Shown here in pieces: positions 1 to 6,379 of a stretch of 24,274 nucleotides of DNA. How positions within the stretch are numbered: position 1 is the stretch's first letter; every line of letters starts with the position of its first letter. Source of the stretch: Syntrophaceae bacterium UBA7544 (lineage in GTDB: Bacteria; Desulfobacterota; Syntrophia; Syntrophales; Smithellaceae); the NCBI GenBank assembly GCA_002479215.1, contig DLME01000239.1, positions 1-24,274 on the forward strand. The letters run 5' to 3'. The notes beneath the pieces are model-generated. The model was given only the letters and a program-made list of their open reading frames with translations, was not told the origin of the DNA and did not search any database. A program made the position numbers and the translations under genes.

Positions 1-1789
1 AATCGGCCTTGCCGCATCCATCCCGGAAAGCTGTCGCCGCCGCAATCTTGTAGCCCTGCACCGATGATTCGCCTTCACGGAAAGAACCGCCGGTTACGGC
101 TACTCCAATATCCATAACCGGGTAACTATTGAGAACTCCGCTCATTGTGGCCTCTTGTATGCCTTCGATAATGGCTTCACGATACTCAACGGGAATTATG
201 CTTTCATCAACCATGATGATTATTTCATTTCCTACGCCCCGCTTACGCGGCACTAAAGAAAGGCGAACATGGCCGAAGTGCTTCTTTTCGCCCAGCTCCT
301 TTTCAAATATACCTTCCACTTCCACCTGCTTTTGGATAGTTTCCCGGTATACAACTCTGGGTCTGCCTACATTTACGCGTGCGTTGAATTCCCGGCGCAA
401 ACGATCAACGATAATTTCCAGATGCAATTCCCCCATGCCGGAAATTACCGTCTGCATAGTTTCGTCTTCGTATTTCACCCGTAAGGTCGGATCTTCCTCG
501 ACTAATTTAGCCAGCGCGGCCGCCAACTTTTCCTGGTCCGCCGGAGTTTTTGCCTCAATGGCCTGACTGATAACCGGCTCATAAAATTCTATTTGCTCCA
601 GTATTATCGGATGTTTTTCATCGCAAAGCGTATCGCCGGTTGTCGTCTCTTTGAGCCCCAAGACCGCGACTATTTCTCCCGCCGAAGCTTTATCGATTCT
701 CTCCCTTTTATTGGCGTGCATGCGCAAAAGACGGGCGACTTTTTCTTTCTTCTTTTTTATCGCGTTATAAATTTCATCGTTAGCTTTGATCTGACCGGAA
801 TAAATACGCAAATAGGCAAGTTTCCGGCCTTCATCAAGCATGATCTTGAAAGCCAGTGCCGCGAGCGGCTCTTTGTCGGAACTATATCTTACTTCTTCCT
901 TCTTGGTAACAGGATTAATACCTTTGACGGGAGGAATATCCTCCGGTGACGGCAGATAATTGATAACTGCGTCCAGTATCGGCTGGATTCCTTTATTGCG
1001 CAGAGCCGCGCCGCAAAGAACGGGCACTATTTTCAGAGAAATTGTCGCCTTTCTTAAGGCTTTATCGATTTGTGCTGCTTCAATTTTCTCACCGGCCAGG
1101 TATTTTTCGGCGAGATCATCATCAAACTCGGCGAGCGTCTCTATCATTTTTTCGCGAGCGCGCCCGGATGGCGCTATAAATTCCTCCGGTATTTCCTGAA
1201 CCGTTAATTCCATGCCCTGGCTGGCATCATCCCAGGTAATTAATTTTTCATTAAGCAAATCGATTGCCCCGCGAAAATTGTCTTCGCTACCCGCGGGAAT
1301 CTGGATGGGAACGGGAATGGAAGTAAAACGTTCGCGCATCATTCTGATAGCTTCAAAAAAATCCGCACCTACTCTGTCCATTTTATTAATAAAAGCTATT
1401 TTGGGAACACCGTACTTATCCGCCTGATGCCAGACAGTCTCCGATTGCGGCTCAACGCAGCCCACAGCGCAAAACACAACTACAGCACCATCGAGCACTC
1501 GCAAAGAACGTTCCACTTCGATAGTGAAATCCACATGTCCGGGCGTGTCAATGATATGAATTTCGTGATTTTTCCAGGCGCAGGTTGTGACCGCCGAAGT
1601 AATGGTTATGCCCCTTTCCTGTTCCTGAGGCATCCAATCCATAACGGCTTCGCCATCGTGGACTTCACCCATTTTATAGGATTTACCCGTGTAAAAAAGA
1701 ATTCTTTCGGTGACAGTTGTTTTTCCCGCGTCAATGTGAGCGACTATACCGATATTACGTGTTCGTGATATTTTGGATTTCGCCGCCAT
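1..1789 (-). CDS. fusA: Translation elongation factor G, C-terminus off the window edge
   Basis: GTPase that moves tRNA and mRNA through the ribosome after peptide bond formation. The start at 1787-1789 gives a protein opening with [20 protein letters not shown]. The P-loop AHIDAGKT is at residues 17-24, followed by the switch motif [13 protein letters not shown] and NKMD, then domains II-III and domain IV up to [16 protein letters not shown]. About 596 residues are visible of a usual 680-700, so roughly the last 100 (end of domain IV and domain V) are missing at the left edge. The start lies 7 bases after the stop of the upstream GerMN gene, and its purine-rich ribosome site sits inside that gene, so the two are probably cotranscribed. 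The gene is not beside rpsL, rpsG or tuf, so it may be a second EF-G paralogue rather than the str-operon copy (inference). Family assignment is very secure; paralogue status is not. Confidence 0.96.
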   Translation of the reverse strand, partial: MAAKSKISRTRNIGIVAHIDAGKTTVTERILFYTGKSYKMGEVHDGEAVMDWMPQEQERGITITSAVTTCAWKNHEIHIIDTPGHVDFTIEVERSLRVLDGAVVVFCAVGCVEPQSETVWHQADKYGVPKIAFINKMDRVGADFFEAIRMMRERFTSIPVPIQIPAGSEDNFRGAIDLLNEKLITWDDASQGMELTVQEIPEEFIAPSGRAREKMIETLAEFDDDLAEKYLAGEKIEAAQIDKALRKATISLKIVPVLCGAALRNKGIQPILDAVINYLPSPEDIPPVKGINPVTKKEEVRYSSDKEPLAALAFKIMLDEGRKLAYLRIYSGQIKANDEIYNAIKKKKEKVARLLRMHANKRERIDKASAGEIVAVLGLKETTTGDTLCDEKHPIILEQIEFYEPVISQAIEAKTPADQEKLAAALAKLVEEDPTLRVKYEDETMQTVISGMGELHLEIIVDRLRREFNARVNVGRPRVVYRETIQKQVEVEGIFEKELGEKKHFGHVRLSLVPRKRGVGNEIIIMVDESIIPVEYREAIIEGIQEATMSGVLNSYPVMDIGVAVTGGSFREGESSVQGYKIAAATAFRDGCGKAD

Positions 1790-1796
1790 AGGAAAA

Positions 1797-2420
1797 TCAG
1801 CTTCTCTTCTCTTGCGCCGGAGCGAAGAGTTCCGGATCGGGACGAAAAGCATTCTTCGTGGAAATATGACCTTTGATAGATAACAGCTCCTTACCTTCCA
1901 TTAATATCTTGACTTTTTTTACCTCCGGGACATTTTCAGTTATCGAATTGGTCAAGGAATAGATTGACGCCATTTCCGCCGTAGAGCCGCCCGGATGCAG
2001 TTTGATAAGATTTTTGTTGAAGTTAACATAAGCAGTACCCCCGTCATCCACTTTTACGTCTCTTATGGTAACACCGGCGGGAAATGTATTAACCAGCCCT
2101 TCTTTCGAACCTTCGAGCAGAGCCTTAACAATTTCTCTTGCCTGCATGGCCGGATCTTCTTCTTTAATCACATAACGTTTCTCCGGCATTAAAAACCTCT
2201 CCTGCGGATCGGAAAAATATATTATAGCTATTTGTTTTTCTTTCTTTTTCAGGGAATCCATATCCACCGGCGGAAACAGGGCGTTAAATAAAATCACAAA
2301 GAAAAAAACCAATAAAGCAACTATTCCGCCGAGTATAATAGAAAAATAAAGAATCCTCGTAGATTTCTTTTTTTTCCTTCCCTTTGCTTCTTCTGCCCGG
2401 CGTTGCTTTTTGGACGTCAT
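1797..2420 (-). CDS. GerMN-domain membrane protein
   Basis: A 207-residue protein with a very basic N-terminal tail ([17 protein letters not shown]), one hydrophobic segment at about residues 24-48, and an extracytoplasmic domain. From about residue 65 it carries the GerMN pattern: IAIIYFSD, an [11 protein letters not shown] helix, [22 protein letters not shown] and a [11 protein letters not shown] helix. GerMN is named from the spore germination protein GerM; its biochemical role is not established, and in non-sporulating bacteria it is usually membrane-anchored. Start: ATG at 2418-2420 has the Shine-Dalgarno AAGGAG (plus-strand ctcctt, 2431-2436) at 10 bases. It is the first gene of a transcript that continues into fusA. 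The domain call is confident, the function unknown. Confidence 0.85.
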   Translation of the reverse strand: MTSKKQRRAEEAKGRKKKKSTRILYFSIILGGIVALLVFFFVILFNALFPPVDMDSLKKKEKQIAIIYFSDPQERFLMPEKRYVIKEEDPAMQAREIVKALLEGSKEGLVNTFPAGVTIRDVKVDDGGTAYVNFNKNLIKLHPGGSTAEMASIYSLTNSITENVPEVKKVKILMEGKELLSIKGHISTKNAFRPDPELFAPAQEKRS

Positions 2421-2450
2421 AAAAAATGAACTCCTTAAAAAAACTGCGTC

Positions 2451-2479
2451 AATCTAGGGTATTTTCACTTAGCTGTCAA
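2451..2479 (-). promoter_or_regulatory. Sigma70-type promoter for the GerMN-fusA transcript
   Basis: Reading the minus strand, a perfect -35 TTGACA (plus 2474-2479) is followed by a 17-base spacer and TAGATT (plus 2451-2456, 4 of 6 matches to TATAAT). It lies 15 bases ahead of the Shine-Dalgarno of the GerMN gene, leaving a short leader. Confidence 0.6.
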
Positions 2480-2526
2480 GAGGAACAAACTTAATGAGCC
2501 TTGATTTTCCGAAACGTAGTGCCCGG

Positions 2527-2624
2527 AAAATCTTAGAGCGAATTATCCCGCCACCTTTAGGTGGCAGTGATAAGCTTCGCTGTGCTCGTTTTCAGCTAGT
2601 GTCATTATCGCTCCTGGGATAATT
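2527..2624 (+). repeat. Interspersed repeat element, copy 1
   Basis: The first 41 bases (2527-2567) match 4546-4586 at 40 of 41 positions. Inside them GCCACC and GGTGGC pair around TTTA. The element is bounded by the inverted repeat AATTATCCC (2541-2549) and GGGATAATT (2616-2624), so it can fold into one long structure. The sequence between the 41-bp core and the right arm differs from copy 2. It looks like a small palindromic (REP or MITE-like) element; no transposase is present. Confidence 0.7.
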
Positions 2625-2794
2625 TCCAATAGCCTTTGGTGCCACGAACAGACCTGCCCTGACAGTGAGTGTCAAGACAATCGATAACTTCCTGTTCTCC
2701 ACAAATCATCAATGTTGGTGAATATGCATGATTTCAATCAGTAATAAACACAATTCACATCATTTGGTGAAATTGATTTGATGCAATCTGCTTC

Positions 2795-2824
2795 TTGACT
2801 TTTCATGATGTTTATAGCTATAAA
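2795..2824 (+). promoter_or_regulatory. Possible promoter reading into the accessory segment
   Basis: TTGACT (2795-2800), an 18-base spacer and TATAAA (2819-2824) give 5 of 6 matches at both boxes. It lies about 130 bases ahead of the truncated sensor fragment at 2952. Confidence 0.35.
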
Positions 2825-2951
2825 AAAAGACAAGTTGTTGTTTTTTAAAGATATTAAAAGTCACCTTTCTAAACAGAACTAGAATAGCTATAGTCAGTAC
2901 TCTAAACAGGTAAAACGTCATAAAAAAGTTTCACAGTTTGCGAGTACATCA

Positions 2952-3239
2952 ATGATAGAATTAAAATCAAAACCACTGTTACGTAGATTTGCCATTATAT
3001 TTGTTGGAGCTGCCTTAATACCCATCATTGTTCTTTATTATCTTTATTCGCTCTATGATGAAAGCCACAGATTTATTCAAATATTGGATACTCATTTCAG
3101 CCTGACCCGCCTTTCAACATGGAAGTCAAGCGGCCTCATAGATACGAGTCTTTGAAGATAGTTGGACTTGGAATCAGGAACGGAAGAACTTCCAAATGAG
3201 GATGATGAAGAAAAAAGCAAAAACAAATTGAGGAGCTGA
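2952..3239 (+). pseudogene. Truncated membrane-sensor fragment
   Basis: From ATG 2952 the frame encodes a basic N-terminus, LRRFAIIFVGAALIPIIVLY, YLYSLYDESHRF and then unrelated-looking residues to a TGA at 3153-3155. The first 45 residues resemble the N-terminal transmembrane segment of deltaproteobacterial sensor proteins (PAS, histidine kinase or GGDEF types), but no sensor or output domain follows. The same frame continues past TGA and a nearby TAG into an acidic tail (TEELPNEDDEEKSKNKLRS) ending at 3237-3239. This could be the remnant C-terminus of the same protein after internal deletion, which is inference only. There is no clear Shine-Dalgarno at 2952. It could also be a genuine small membrane protein ending at 3155. 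Confidence 0.35.
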
Positions 3240-3244
3240 GAGAG

Positions 3245-3631
3245 ATGAAAAAGCTAGCAATTCTATTGGTTGCGTTTGGACTGTTGTTCGCGGGAATAGT
3301 TCAAGCCGGGGAAAAAACCCGAATGTTCAATGGATTTAAAGCTACGTACTTCTGCACGACGAAAGATGGGGACTATTACTTTGGGCCACTCCATGAGGAC
3401 TGCTTCGTTCTAGGGTACGGGTATTGTAAGAGATATTTCGTCTTCATAGTCTTGACGGGGGAGGGTAAATATACTTTCAATATTGACTCTGACACTAAGG
3501 GGTTGGAAGTTGACTTAGACTGTCATTACCACTTTTGGATTGGCCCTGGTAGTGGCCCGCAACGTATCCGTCCTGACTCGTGGATTGATGTACTACAAAG
3601 AAAATCCTGTAAGGAGATCAAAAAGCCATGA
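3245..3631 (+). CDS. Small secreted protein with five cysteines
   Basis: A 128-residue protein not recognised as a known family. The N-terminus MKKLAILLVAFGLLFAG IVQA is a textbook Sec signal peptide with cleavage predicted after VQA at about residue 21. The mature part is about 107 residues, rich in aromatic residues (FCTTKDGDYYFGPLH, CHYHFWIGPGSG) and holds five cysteines spread along its length, so periplasmic disulfides are possible. AGGAG at 3231-3235, 9 bases ahead of the ATG, fixes the start. The gene sits inside the repeat-bounded accessory segment, between a truncated sensor and the zinc-ribbon/HEPN gene. No lipobox is seen. Function unknown. Confidence 0.7.
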   Translation: MKKLAILLVAFGLLFAGIVQAGEKTRMFNGFKATYFCTTKDGDYYFGPLHEDCFVLGYGYCKRYFVFIVLTGEGKYTFNIDSDTKGLEVDLDCHYHFWIGPGSGPQRIRPDSWIDVLQRKSCKEIKKP

Positions 3632-3799
3632 GAACAATCGATAAGATCAACGAAAATACGAGGTTTCAATCCGTAATAAATGAGGCGGTGTATTCCCTCT
3701 TTTAAAAAAAATGAATAGTGCTATTATAATATGCAAATTTATCGGAAAAAGCGAATTTCAGACATTAATTGTCGTTTTATTAGGCAAAGAAAGTAAGCT

Positions 3800-4357
3800 A
3801 TGGCAGAGTCAACTGTCTGCGGAAACTGTGGTGAAACGATCACTGAGCCGACTAACACTCCTGTCGAAAAACGCCAACCGTGCCCGAATTGCGGTTCGAC
3901 TCGCAGGAACTTCTCGGTTGAGTTGACGGATTCGATTGTTCTTTCGGCTATCGTCACGGCTACCCTAGTCACGTACCCGAAGGCGCTGCTGACCATAGCG
4001 CAAAGCCTTATCGATCAGGGACACTTCAACATTGCCGTCGTGACTTCACACATGGCGTGCGAGGTTGCTACTGAACGCGCGTTCGACGCTGCGTATGCAG
4101 CCAAGAAACTGGAACCACTGGGCGAAGCTGTAGACGACCTTATGAACGGAAATAACCTCGCGAACAACAAGCACCGAAAGCTCTACAACGTCCTCACCGG
4201 TACGGAGCTCGAAAAGCAGTCGTTTTGGCCACAGTTCAAAAGCGCCTCCGAGAAACGGAACTCAATCGTCCACAAAGGTGGGCACGCAAACAAAAATGAG
4301 GCGGAAGCCGCCTTACAGGCGGCCAACGAACTGATAACGTATCTGAAGCAAATGTGA
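3800..4357 (+). CDS. Zinc-ribbon protein with HEPN-like domain
   Basis: A 185-residue soluble protein. Residues 7-31 form a zinc ribbon (CGNC at 7-10, CPNC at 28-31). Residues about 60-185 are all-helical and HEPN-like: a first helix with TIAQSLIDQGHFNIAVVTSH and a late motif RNSIVHKGG, in which R153 and H158 fit the RxxxxH active site of HEPN ribonucleases, followed by a long Ala/Glu-rich helix. HEPN proteins with this motif are commonly metal-independent RNases in toxin-antitoxin, abortive-infection and CRISPR systems; others lack activity and only bind. Codon use is visibly GC-richer than the neighbours (runs such as gaacgcgcgttcgacgctgc), and the gene lies between two direct repeats, both suggesting transfer. 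GAAAG lies 8 bases before the ATG. No paired MNT-type antitoxin or other partner is seen next to it. The HEPN call is by motif and helical pattern only. Confidence 0.65.
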   Translation: MAESTVCGNCGETITEPTNTPVEKRQPCPNCGSTRRNFSVELTDSIVLSAIVTATLVTYPKALLTIAQSLIDQGHFNIAVVTSHMACEVATERAFDAAYAAKKLEPLGEAVDDLMNGNNLANNKHRKLYNVLTGTELEKQSFWPQFKSASEKRNSIVHKGGHANKNEAEAALQAANELITYLKQM

Positions 4358-4453
4358 GATGAACTCGGTAAGGATCACGGCAATGCAACTAAAAATGGAG
4401 GCCTGCTGTGGTTTACAAATATTTCCAACTATAATAATCAATTAAGTATCATT

Positions 4454-4555
4454 ATGACAACAACAGACACCCTCCTTGGAAGTATAATAGTTGCTCTCTT
4501 GATAGTTTGGCTCATTCACGGCCTTACTCTTACCAGAGATAAGCAAAAATCTTAG
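4454..4555 (+). CDS. Possible 33-residue single-pass membrane peptide
   Basis: ATG 4454 opens a short frame reading MTTTDTLLGSIIVALLIVWL then IHGLTLTRDKQKS and TAG at 4553-4555. The middle is one clear transmembrane stretch with a basic C-terminal tail. The stop codon lies inside the 41-bp repeat. No convincing Shine-Dalgarno precedes it, and such a frame can arise by chance, so this is tentative. Confidence 0.25.
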   Translation: MTTTDTLLGSIIVALLIVWLIHGLTLTRDKQKS

Positions 4556-4682
4556 AGCGAATTATCCCGCCACCGTTAGGTGGCAGGGACAATCTTCGGT
4601 TTAATCGTTTTACCACGGCGCTTCTCGCTTGGAAATCCTTAATGTGCTCATTATCCCCATTCGCTTCGCTTCGGGGATAATT
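4546..4682 (+). repeat. Interspersed repeat element, copy 2
   Basis: 4546-4586 repeats 2527-2567 with one mismatch (a G for T in the small hairpin loop). As in copy 1 the element is closed by AATTATCCC (4560-4568) and GGGATAATT (4674-4682), here about 40 bases further apart. The right arm is itself part of a second hairpin at 4650-4681. Together the two copies bracket about 2 kb of accessory genes in direct orientation. Confidence 0.7.
4650..4681 (+). repeat. Perfect hairpin with 14-nt ATTCGCTTCG-type loop
   Basis: ATTATCCCC (4650-4658) and GGGGATAAT (4673-4681) form a perfect 9-bp stem around the 14-nt loop attcgcttcgcttc. The hairpins at 8964-8991 and 9035-9064 also have 14-nt loops of related sequence but different stems. 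Confidence 0.6.
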
Positions 4683-4728
4683 CCACTTGCGCTTCGAGCT
4701 TCGTTTCACTCGCTCTCAGCGAGTGTCA

Positions 4729-5307
4729 TTAATAATTTTCCGCTAAAACCTCATAGTAAGCCTGTGGGTGTTTACAGGCGGGGCATTCTTTGGGCGCTTC
4801 GTTTCCTTCATAGACATAACCGCAGTTAGTGCAATGCCATTTAATGGCTGCTTTCTTCTTGAATACTTCATTGTTTTCGATATTCTTTATGAGTTTTCTA
4901 TATCTGCTCTCATGAAACTTTTCCACCTTGGATATTTGTTCAAAAGATCGCCCCACTTCCGGAAAACCTTCTTCCTTGGCCACTTTGGCAAAATTAGCAT
5001 ACAGTGTTGTCCATTCCATGTTCTCTCCCGCCGCTGCCGCTTCCAGATTTTTCTTCGCATCCCCTATCACACCGGCAGGATATGTAGCCGTGATCTCTGC
5101 ATCTCCTCCTTCTAAGTGTTTAAAAAATACTTTGGCATGCTCTTTTTCATTTTCCGCTGTCTCGATAAAGATTCTGGAAATCTGCTCCAAGCCCTCTTTT
5201 ATCGCCGCACCGGCAAAGTAGGTATATCTGTTTCTTGCCTGGGACTCACCGGCAAATGCAGCCAATAAATTTTTTTCCGTTTTAGTTCCTTTAATTGACT
5301 TGCCCAT
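4729..5307 (-). CDS. rbr: Rubrerythrin
   Basis: Cytoplasmic non-haem iron peroxidase that reduces hydrogen peroxide to water in anaerobes, taking electrons through rubredoxin or an NADH-linked reductase. The 192-residue length is typical. Residues 1-145 are the ferritin-like four-helix bundle with the di-iron ligand motifs AFAGESQARNRY (E21), ENEKEH (E54, H57), GENMEW (E95, E98) and KVEKFHESRY. Residues 157-192 are a rubredoxin-like Fe(SCys)4 domain with CTNCG (C159, C162) and CPACKHPQAYY (C175, C178). A strong AGGAG ribosome site precedes the ATG. It follows the flavin reductase-like gene on the same strand by 85 bases, a pairing that fits an oxidative-stress electron route. The AT-rich palindrome at 5353-5370 lies in that gap. 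Assignment is secure. Confidence 0.96.
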   Translation of the reverse strand: MGKSIKGTKTEKNLLAAFAGESQARNRYTYFAGAAIKEGLEQISRIFIETAENEKEHAKVFFKHLEGGDAEITATYPAGVIGDAKKNLEAAAAGENMEWTTLYANFAKVAKEEGFPEVGRSFEQISKVEKFHESRYRKLIKNIENNEVFKKKAAIKWHCTNCGYVYEGNEAPKECPACKHPQAYYEVLAENY

Positions 5308-5352
5308 ATTTACTCAACTCCTTTCATTTTTTACATTTTAATTGCTGTTTAA

Positions 5353-5370
5353 GATATTTTTCGAAATATC
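5353..5370. promoter_or_regulatory. AT-rich perfect palindrome upstream of rubrerythrin
   Basis: GATATTT and AAATATC arms of 7 bp flank TTCG, 46 bases upstream of the rubrerythrin start. No U-run follows on the minus strand, so it is not a standard terminator for the gene before it. A regulator site or an mRNA-processing hairpin are both possible. Confidence 0.35.
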
Positions 5371-5392
5371 CTATAAAATATTTATGAACATC

Positions 5393-5962
5393 TTAACCGA
5401 TTTCTTTTCCAACAGAAAAAGCCTGCCCCAAATATTCTCCCACGCCATGATAAGTTAATGTTTCCGGCCCAAAAATTACCGGTTTTATCTTTGCAATATC
5501 CGGGAAACCGTCTTTTCCCAGCATGTTGTCGTCAACTTTAACGTCCATAATCTCACCAATGAAGTGTGTATGGATGCCTATTTCCGTGGCGCTTAAAAGT
5601 CGGCACTCCACAATCATGGGAAATTCCTGAATGTAGGGGGCATCTATTTTTTCGCTCTTTACCGCCGTAATACGGGCAATAAAAAACTTATCCACATTCT
5701 TCCCCGATACTATGCCGCAGTAATCAGCGATTTTTACCTGCGCGGCAGAGGGAACGTTTACCGTAAAAGCTTTGCGCTCCATAATATTGCCATAAGTGTA
5801 TGTGGCTTTCCTCAATGAGATTGCCACACAGGGAGGCTGGGAACTGCATATTCCTCCCCAGGCTATAGTTGTCGCGTTGGGTTTGCCGTTTTTATCATAT
5901 GTCCCAATAATCCAGACGGGAGTGGGATAAAGCAGAGTTTTCGCTCCAAAAGATTTTTTCAT
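5393..5962 (-). CDS. Flavin reductase-like (flavoredoxin family) FMN-binding protein
   Basis: Cytoplasmic FMN-binding split-barrel protein of the flavin reductase domain family, close in pattern to flavoredoxins of anaerobes. Visible motifs are the N-terminal TLLYPTPVWIIGTYDKNGKPN, ATTIAWGGICSSQPPCVAISL (flavin-binding strand region), NIMERKAFTVNVP, and late IHTHFIGEIMDVKVD, in the family's usual order. The start at 5962 gives 189 residues. A longer start at 5980 exists, but the excellent GAGGAGG ribosome site (about 5967-5974) lies between the two and serves only the inner ATG. It heads the pair with rubrerythrin, so electron supply to a redox-stress protein is a reasonable guess. The exact donor and acceptor cannot be read from sequence. 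Confidence 0.88.
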   Translation of the reverse strand: MKKSFGAKTLLYPTPVWIIGTYDKNGKPNATTIAWGGICSSQPPCVAISLRKATYTYGNIMERKAFTVNVPSAAQVKIADYCGIVSGKNVDKFFIARITAVKSEKIDAPYIQEFPMIVECRLLSATEIGIHTHFIGEIMDVKVDDNMLGKDGFPDIAKIKPVIFGPETLTYHGVGEYLGQAFSVGKEIG

Positions 5963-6179
5963 AATTTCCTCCTCTTTCATTAATGGGAAGATAAATTTGC
6001 TTCTTTGTGTCCAATAATGTAAACTTAGTCATCAAAATGTTAAAGTCAAATATAGCATAAATGTAAATTTTTTAATCGAACTTATAATGGCAGTGTACGA
6101 AAATAACCAAATTTGTTGTTAAATTGCCTATTATATAGATCATGTAGAAATACTTAACTAATAGGAGGTTTTCATCATT

Positions 6180-6368
6180 ATGCCGAATATAATGCCGGAA
6201 GGAGAAAATATAAAAAAGGCAATTAAATGGATATCCGGTAACTTAGAGGAAAAGGATAATCAGCCTTTACCGATTCTCATTGAAAAAGCCGTCTTCAAAT
6301 TCGATCTTTCTCCAAAGGATGCGGATTTTTTAACAGGCTTCTTTGGCAAACGCAAAGCTGAAAAGTAA
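6180..6368 (+). CDS. Small conserved hypothetical protein
   Basis: A 62-residue charged, soluble protein with the pattern EGENIKKAIKWISGNLEE, PLPILIEKAVFKFDLSPKDA and a basic tail. I recall similar short proteins in other deltaproteobacteria, but no function is known to me. AGGAGG at 6163-6168, 11 bases before the ATG, supports translation. It stands alone on the plus strand and converges on the HIBCH-like gene, with only 11 bases between the stops. Two helices with a short linker are likely; no metal motif or membrane segment is seen. Confidence 0.7.
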   Translation: MPNIMPEGENIKKAIKWISGNLEEKDNQPLPILIEKAVFKFDLSPKDADFLTGFFGKRKAEK

Positions 6369-6379
6369 TCGTAAAATAA

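Larger units (their letters stand above)
2421..2951. other. Intergenic stretch, no gene seen
   Basis: Contains the leftward promoter at 2451-2479, the first copy of a 41-bp repeat at 2527-2567 in a larger inverted-repeat element ending near 2624, a short direct-repeat pair partner (2677-2687 and 2732-2748), and a possible rightward promoter at 2795-2824. No open frame here resembles a protein. Confidence 0.6.
4358..4728. other. Intergenic stretch with repeat copy 2 and hairpins
   Basis: Holds a possible 33-codon membrane peptide (4454-4555), repeat copy 2 (4546-4682) with a perfect 9-bp hairpin at its end (4650-4681), and a second perfect hairpin with CACTCGCT/AGCGAGTG arms (4707-4725) just beyond the rubrerythrin stop. 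No larger gene is visible. Confidence 0.6.

Noticed and set aside
2527..2624. Repeat copies as insertion-sequence ends
   Set aside because: No transposase gene or fragment and no target-site duplication can be seen, so only a small palindromic element is claimed.
3662..3682. GTTTCAATCC, a string resembling the start of type I CRISPR repeats
   Set aside because: It occurs once here, the partner at 2732-2748 differs and is 900 bases away, and no regularly spaced array or cas gene is present.
4707..4725. Perfect CACTCGCT/AGCGAGTG hairpin as a terminator for rubrerythrin
   Set aside because: On the minus strand the stem is followed by AAACGAAG, with no U-run, so it is listed only as a hairpin in the intergenic stretch.
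4629..4829. Open frame crossing the repeat and the rubrerythrin tail
   Set aside because: It lies mostly in repeat DNA and antisense to a secure gene, with no ribosome site or recognisable protein.
5963..5980. Upstream start for the flavin reductase-like gene
   Set aside because: The GAGGAGG ribosome site lies inside the extra six codons and can serve only the inner ATG at 5962.
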